A DNA stretch of 64,000 nucleotides, taken from Pelecanus crispus. Lineage: Eukaryota; Chordata; Aves; Pelecaniformes; Pelecanidae. The position numbers and the translations under genes were made by a program. Below, in pieces: positions 60,401-64,000 of this stretch. A model generated the notes under the pieces. That model was not told the origin of the DNA. It did not search any database and saw nothing but the letters and a program-made list of their open reading frames with translations. How positions within the stretch are numbered: position 1 is the stretch's first letter; the number at the start of each line of letters is the position of its first letter. The stretch lies in the NCBI RefSeq assembly GCF_030463565.1, contig NC_134644.1:152421967-152485966 (forward strand), in the 5' to 3' direction.

Positions 60401-62999
60401 GCTGAAAGTGAATTTCAGTGAAGCTTTCATTGCATGGATTCATGTGAAAGCACTACGAGTTTTTGTTGAATCTGTTTTAAGGTAATGACGCAGACCTGCA
60501 TACTCCTTTTCTTCCTAGACTTTGTAAGAATTGACATCTAGCTTGGGTTTACCAACTGAAGTGTGTGAATGCCGCTCTGCCGGGAAGGAGGAAACAAGAA
60601 GTAGGGCAGTAAGAATATCTGATGGCAATAGCTCTTGTTGCCAGTTGTGGAATATTTGAGGTAGATAATTGTGTATCTTGCCCCTTGGATAGTCTTTCCA
60701 TCAGTGTTTTAGGAATTACAGGTATTCTGTATGTTGCAGCAAGGCATTTCTGCTGATTCTTAGCTTGCTTTATGAGCTGCTGGTAAAAAGAGCTTACTAT
60801 ATCTTCTATTTAAGTGGGAAATGTGGATAGTTCAGAATGAAAAGTATTCAGGCTTTCAGTAATATAGCTTGACATCTTGAAATATATGCTTTTACTTTAA
60901 AACATGCCTTTCTAAGAATTTTGTAGTCTAAACTGTTCAATATTCTAACTATAAAATTTCTCTGCTTTTTTCTTCATACCTGTCCAGAAGTATAGTTACT
61001 AAGTTGATGTCAGAATAGCTGTAGCTGTTCTGCGGAAGGAAGGACCTGGATTTTTTTTTAGAGTTGAAAGGACTTCTGCTTTAGTCAGAAAATGGAGGGA
61101 GGTCTTTTTTTTGGCCTTTTTGAGAAGTTACCATAAAGGAGATGACCAGAGGAGGGGGGGCGGGGGGGACCACATTAACTTGCATTCTAGTCTGTTTCAT
61201 AGCTGCTATGGGCTTATTTTGAAGACAAACTTGAGTAAGGAAGAAAGCTGAACTTGATTGGAATATTGGCAAATGTTTCCACACACCTAGAAAGGAGGAT
61301 AGAGTACAGACTAGTTTCTCCACCTAGTGGCCTAAGCAAAGTCTTGCAAGTAAACTAATTGGAATGTTCAAAACTCAGTCCGAGACTTCAGGTAACTTTG
61401 AGAATGGTGCTAAGTACTCAAGGATTTAAAATTATTTTAAAAGCATTTAGACTTCTGTCTTGTTGTTTTAAACTTGAAGAAAGAAGTTCTGCTTTATTGG
61501 TGTGTTATGAATTGTAGAAACAGAATGGTCTTACAAAAATGAGCAAAACTTCCTCTTCAGCAATAGGATTCTGTCTCAAAATAAGATAAAATTCTGCTTT
61601 GAAAGATAAAAGAAGGCTTATTTCAGCATTTTCATAGTTTTCTCCTTGACTTCCTCAGGTATGGTTTGCCAGTTAACTTCCAGGCAATGCTGCTTCAGCC
61701 TAATAAGAAAACAATGAAGAAACTGAGGGAGGTTTTGTATGACTTATACAAGCATCTTGACAGCAGTGCAGCAGCTATCATTGATGTAAGTATTTTTGTA
61801 ACTGCTACTCCCCTTCAATATTAGGTTTAGTCTGTTTAAACAAAAAAAAAGCCAATTGGCTTTATTAAAAAGCTGTACCTCTCCATATTCTCTATCATTC
61901 TCTCACAGTATGGAAAATTATGTCTCCTTATAAAAATGCCACTTCTATTTTACGTTTTTGCAAAGCAGATGGTATTTAAAGTTACAACCAGTGTATTTGA
62001 TGAGCTGTCTGGTATGAAAGTCTCATGTAACTTCTTGCTGCATTCTTTCCTACTACTGATGGAAAGAAATCTTACAGACTGCATAGATATCCATATCCTC
62101 AAAGAATTCAAACAAAGGAACTCTGATGTGAAACTAGGCTTAAGGAACTTGAACGCATTCCTTTTTTTTTTTTTTATTGCATTGTTGTCTTTGTTTTTAA
62201 GTTAACATACTTGTCCTTCTCTGCTGAAGGAGGCTGAATTTATGTCAAGATGGTGTCATTCTTTCCATCTGTAGAGGTCTCATTTTCATGGTTAAAACTG
62301 GTTTGCTGGGAGGCTTATTCTACTAATGTGTTTTGTATTGAAAAGCAGTGCTTTTCATCATTAAAGATTAACTGAAGATAGGCCACACAATGAGTTTAGC
62401 TGAATTTAAAAAGATTAAAAATTATCTTTCTTAAGGTTATATTTAATATAATGTTTTTCCAAAGTATTTCCAGGCCTTTTTGGGGAAAGGGAATGTGAGA
62501 TAATTAAGGTGAAAATTAAAGATGCCGAGCTTCATGTAACTTCCTGCATCATTCAGCACACTATAACATTCTTTTTATAAGCTGTGTTTAGAAGTAGTAA
62601 AACATAATTGCAGTAATTTTCCTTCCATTTAGTGGCAGTGAGTTTACTATAGCAACAGATGTGAATTATTGGTACAAAATTACTTAGATTTTGAAAAAGC
62701 ACTTGTATTTCATTTTGAAAAATACTGTTATTCATTTGTCAAAGTTCTAACTTTCTGTTGCTTGAACAATCATTTGAATGTGAAAATTGAAGCTTGAAGT
62801 CTTGCCTGGCCTATTTGCTTCCAAAACATATGAATGTTTCATCTACTTCTGAATAGGAGTCTGAATTGTAAGAGTGTAACTGGTTTCAAAACTTTATTTG
62901 CAGGCAACTATGGATATTCCAGGCTTAAACCTCAGTCAGCAGGAGTACTACCCATATGTGTACTACAAGATCGATTGTAATTTGCTGGAATTCAAGTAA
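45339..62999 (+). CDS. ATP6V1C1: V-type proton ATPase V1 subunit C1 (spliced, 12 coding exons, 382 aa)
   Basis: Subunit C joins the peripheral stalks (E/G) of the cytosolic V1 sector to subunit a of the membrane V0 sector. It is released when V-ATPase disassembles, so it helps control acidification of lysosomes, endosomes and exported proton pumps. Joined exons: 45339-45470, 47972-48039, 49256-49341, 50340-50434, 55485-55576, 56662-56760, 58120-58188, 59582-59674, 59763-59856, 60384-60481, 61659-61785, 62904-62999. Every intron is GT-AG, all phases agree, and the total is 1,149 nt (382 codons plus stop), the length I recall for vertebrate C1. The protein starts [13 protein letters not shown] and ends [12 protein letters not shown]. 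By analogy with yeast Vma5 the N- and C-terminal parts form the foot and the middle the head domain. No C2-type insertion is present. No frameshift or lost residue was seen. Confidence 0.98.
47972..48039 (+). CDS. ATP6V1C1: ATP6V1C1 exon 3 (residues 45-67)
   Basis: Acceptor TTCCTTCTAG; reads [20 protein letters not shown], then VE and the first two bases of Gly67; donor GGG|GTAACG. If the donor were missed the frame would stop at once at TAA. Intron 3 (1,216 bp) carries a CR1 3' fragment and CTCAGGCA repeats just before exon 4. Confidence 0.97.
49041..49124 (-). mobile_element. CR1 LINE 3' end fragment in ATP6V1C1 intron 3
   Basis: AGAATGATAGAATCATAGAA, then GCTTTGGGTTGGAAGGGACC and CAGTGAGCAGGGAC, is the reverse complement of the CR1 3' terminus, only about 80 bp long. 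It matches the copy at 35676 almost base for base and ends 131 bp before exon 4. Confidence 0.9.
49125..49187 (+). repeat. CTCAGGCA short repeats next to exon 4
   Basis: CTCAGGCA occurs four times (49127, 49138, 49162, 49172) in irregular spacing between the CR1 fragment and the pyrimidine tract of exon 4. Origin unknown. Confidence 0.75.
49256..49341 (+). CDS. ATP6V1C1: ATP6V1C1 exon 4 (residues 67-96)
   Basis: Acceptor TTTTCCAG; encodes [20 protein letters not shown] and QENLLANG; donor GGAG|GTAAAG leaves one base of Val96. Intron 4 is 998 bp, A/T-rich, without recognisable elements. Confidence 0.97.
50340..50434 (+). CDS. ATP6V1C1: ATP6V1C1 exon 5 (residues 96-127)
   Basis: Acceptor CAATTTTAG; encodes [20 protein letters not shown] and [12 protein letters not shown]; donor AAAG|GTAAGG, phase 0. 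Intron 5 is the longest between coding exons (5,050 bp); it is A/T-rich and I see no exon-like or transposon-like sequence in it. Confidence 0.97.
55485..55576 (+). CDS. ATP6V1C1: ATP6V1C1 exon 6 (residues 128-158)
   Basis: Acceptor CTTTTTATCTTTAAG; encodes [20 protein letters not shown] and [10 protein letters not shown] with two bases of Ala158, a charged helical stretch; donor ATGC|GTAAGT. Intron 6 is 1,085 bp with nothing recognisable. Confidence 0.97.
56662..56760 (+). CDS. ATP6V1C1: ATP6V1C1 exon 7 (residues 158-191)
   Basis: Acceptor TTTCTCTGCAG; encodes [20 protein letters not shown] and [12 protein letters not shown]; donor CGAA|GTAAGT. Intron 7 is 1,359 bp and holds only short open frames. 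Confidence 0.97.
58120..58188 (+). CDS. ATP6V1C1: ATP6V1C1 exon 8 (residues 191-214)
   Basis: Acceptor ATTCTCTAG; encodes [20 protein letters not shown] and RSS; donor GCAA|GTAAGT. Intron 8 (1,393 bp) contains a 54-bp segment at 59216-59269 that resembles one in intron 11. Confidence 0.97.
59216..59269 (+). repeat. Intron 8 copy of a diverged repeated segment
   Basis: The segment from CTTTAAAACAGGCATTTCTA to CAGTATTAAAC parallels 60895-60949 in intron 11 (CTTTAAAACATGCCTTTCTA onward) with roughly four of five bases equal and no large gap. It is either an old intragenic duplication or two copies of an unnamed dispersed repeat. Confidence 0.5.
59582..59674 (+). CDS. ATP6V1C1: ATP6V1C1 exon 9 (residues 214-245)
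   Basis: Acceptor TTCCTGTGTAG; encodes [20 protein letters not shown] and [11 protein letters not shown]; donor ATAA|GTAAGG. The following intron 9 is only 88 bp, near the lower limit for vertebrate introns, so exons 9 and 10 may be recognised by intron definition. Confidence 0.97.
59763..59856 (+). CDS. ATP6V1C1: ATP6V1C1 exon 10 (residues 245-276)
   Basis: Acceptor CCAAATGCAG; encodes [20 protein letters not shown] and [11 protein letters not shown], a highly charged segment in the head-to-foot return; donor GTTT|GTAAGT, phase 0. Intron 10 is 527 bp; it ends in a C-rich pyrimidine tract. Confidence 0.97.
60384..60481 (+). CDS. ATP6V1C1: ATP6V1C1 exon 11 (residues 277-309)
   Basis: Acceptor CCCTTTCACAG; encodes [20 protein letters not shown] and [12 protein letters not shown]; donor TAAG|GTAATG. 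Intron 11 (1,177 bp) has the partner segment of the intron 8 similarity (60895-60949) and a G-rich run at 61153-61168. Confidence 0.97.
60895..60949 (+). repeat. Intron 11 copy of a diverged repeated segment
   Basis: Partner of 59216-59269. Shared words are CTTTAAAACA, TTTCTAAGAA, TGTAG and AAACT. Flanks become dissimilar within a few tens of bases. Confidence 0.5.
61659..61785 (+). CDS. ATP6V1C1: ATP6V1C1 exon 12 (residues 309-351)
   Basis: Acceptor GACTTCCTCAG; encodes [20 protein letters not shown] and [20 protein letters not shown], then ID; donor TGAT|GTAAGT, phase 0. Intron 12 (1,118 bp) contains an open frame (61936-62205) ending in a poly(T)-derived Phe run, which I take as chance. 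Confidence 0.97.
62904..62999 (+). CDS. ATP6V1C1: ATP6V1C1 exon 13, coding part (residues 352-382)
   Basis: Acceptor TTTATTTGCAG; encodes [20 protein letters not shown] and [11 protein letters not shown], stop TAA at 62997-62999. This conserved C-terminus belongs to the foot domain that meets subunit a and one E/G stalk. Confidence 0.97.
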   Translation, partial: ATMDIPGLNLSQQEYYPYVYYKIDCNLLEFK

Positions 63000-63515
63000 A
63001 AGTTCCCTAACATGACAATCTTCTCAGTGTTGGTGTAAACAAACAGAAGTGGGGTTGAAGTACAGTAATACTTTTAACACTCTACTAATCATCTGCTTGC
63101 TTCTTATGTTAGGTGAATTTAACACACAGTGGTCCATCTCTAGACATTTTCTTTCTAAAGAACAGTGTAGGTAATCTGCGTTTAATCAATTATGTCTGTA
63201 AATGTATATTGAGAGAATTGAAGTATTTATAAACAGAGTGATTTATTTAAGGAAAAGCTCATTCCTCTTTCATATGGTGGTCTGTGTTAATTCCGTTTAC
63301 CATTGTTTATAAAAAAACTTGTTTACAGAAAAATAGTGTAAATGTCCATGGCCATTTTGTTCATTTGATTTAGTAGATACAGTTGTGTTAACGTTGTTGA
63401 ACTGTGATGTAAAGTATGTAAAATTGGTATGAAATTGTGCTTTTGGAATGGTTTAAACTTACAATCGAAGCACTGTAAACACAGGAAAAAATAAACATAC
63501 CTGTGCAAACGTGTC
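63000..63515 (+). other. ATP6V1C1: ATP6V1C1 3' UTR with polyadenylation signal
   Basis: An A/T-rich stretch follows the stop, with AATAAA at 63490-63495 and a downstream GTGTCATTTTCTTGT element, so cleavage is expected near 63510-63515. Longer 3' UTR forms using sites beyond the window cannot be excluded; 63516-64000 shows no gene of its own. Confidence 0.75.
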
Positions 63516-64000
63516 ATTTTCTTGTACCACATGTAACTGTGGATACCTGTGTCTAAACTGAAGCAATGTATTAAGTCTTAAAACTAGTGCTGCATCGTGC
63601 ATGCAGTGGTATAGAAATGCAATTACTTCAACACAAATACTTGTAAAAGATGCAGGTATTTCTTTTGCTTTGTGCAGAAATGCTCAAGTGTAGGGGCCAG
63701 ACAACAAACTTGTGTATGAATGTGTTTCATGTTTACATCCTCGTGACTCTAAAGAAGGGGTATGAGATGATTATTTGGAAGATGGGAGTAACCTGGGATG
63801 CTAATGAGCTAGGCTGACCTGGGATTTTTTGATAATTCTTTGTTCTTTTCAATCAGTTGAAGCTTGGGACTACTTTATGGCTTTGAATACTGTACTATTA
63901 GATGCTTGCCTTTTTTTTTTCTTTCTTTCTTGGCAGCATCCTTTCTACCATACAGGGAATATGACAGCTTCTTTTTAATGTGTATAGAGAGGGGTTGTTT

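Noticed and set aside
61936..62205. Plus-strand 89-codon frame in ATP6V1C1 intron 12
   Set aside because: Ends in a Phe run from poly(T), and the exon 12-13 junction is continuous without it.

Overview
This is a stretch of a bird nuclear genome. The evidence is the repeat content: several CR1 LINE 3' ends with the ATTCTATGA-type terminal repeat, three copies of one LTR family that I know from neoavian birds, and a small SINE with a tRNA-Ile-like head and a CR1 tail, of a type I associate with passerines. The genes match the AZIN1-ATP6V1C1 neighbourhood of vertebrates (human 8q22.3), here compressed to about 33 kb between the two promoters. No database search was possible, so species-level placement is inference.

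Left end (1-6330, minus strand): the 5' end of AZIN1 (antizyme inhibitor 1), transcribed leftwards and running off the window. Its CpG-island promoter has a TATA box (6293-6299) behind six tandem GGGC units. Exon 1 ends at 5977 and the next exon starts at 116. Joining them gives a 52-codon upstream reading frame that starts at an AUU codon (6028-6030) and ends in Pro-Pro-Trp-Glu-Pro-Ser-stop. This is the polyamine-sensing upstream conserved coding region (uCC) of AZIN1, split by a 5.9-kb intron. A separate 21-codon AUG uORF in exon 1 stops two bases before the AUU. The AZIN1 main reading frame lies outside the window.

Middle (about 6330-38700): intergenic DNA in which I recognise no protein-coding gene. 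It holds three LTR copies (14007-14562, 36661-37221, 37670-38217), CR1 fragments (20800, 27788, 35676), a tRNA-Ile/CR1 SINE with an 8-bp target duplication (32203-32333), an old MIR-like SINE (28715-28885) and simple repeats.

Right end (38740-63515, plus strand): the complete ATP6V1C1 gene (V-ATPase V1 subunit C1). It has a CpG-island promoter with a CLEAR-type TCACGTGAC motif, a non-coding exon 1, and twelve coding exons that join without a break into 382 codons. A polyadenylation signal lies at 63490-63495. The two genes belong to different processes (polyamine control and V-ATPase assembly) and are neighbours by synteny.
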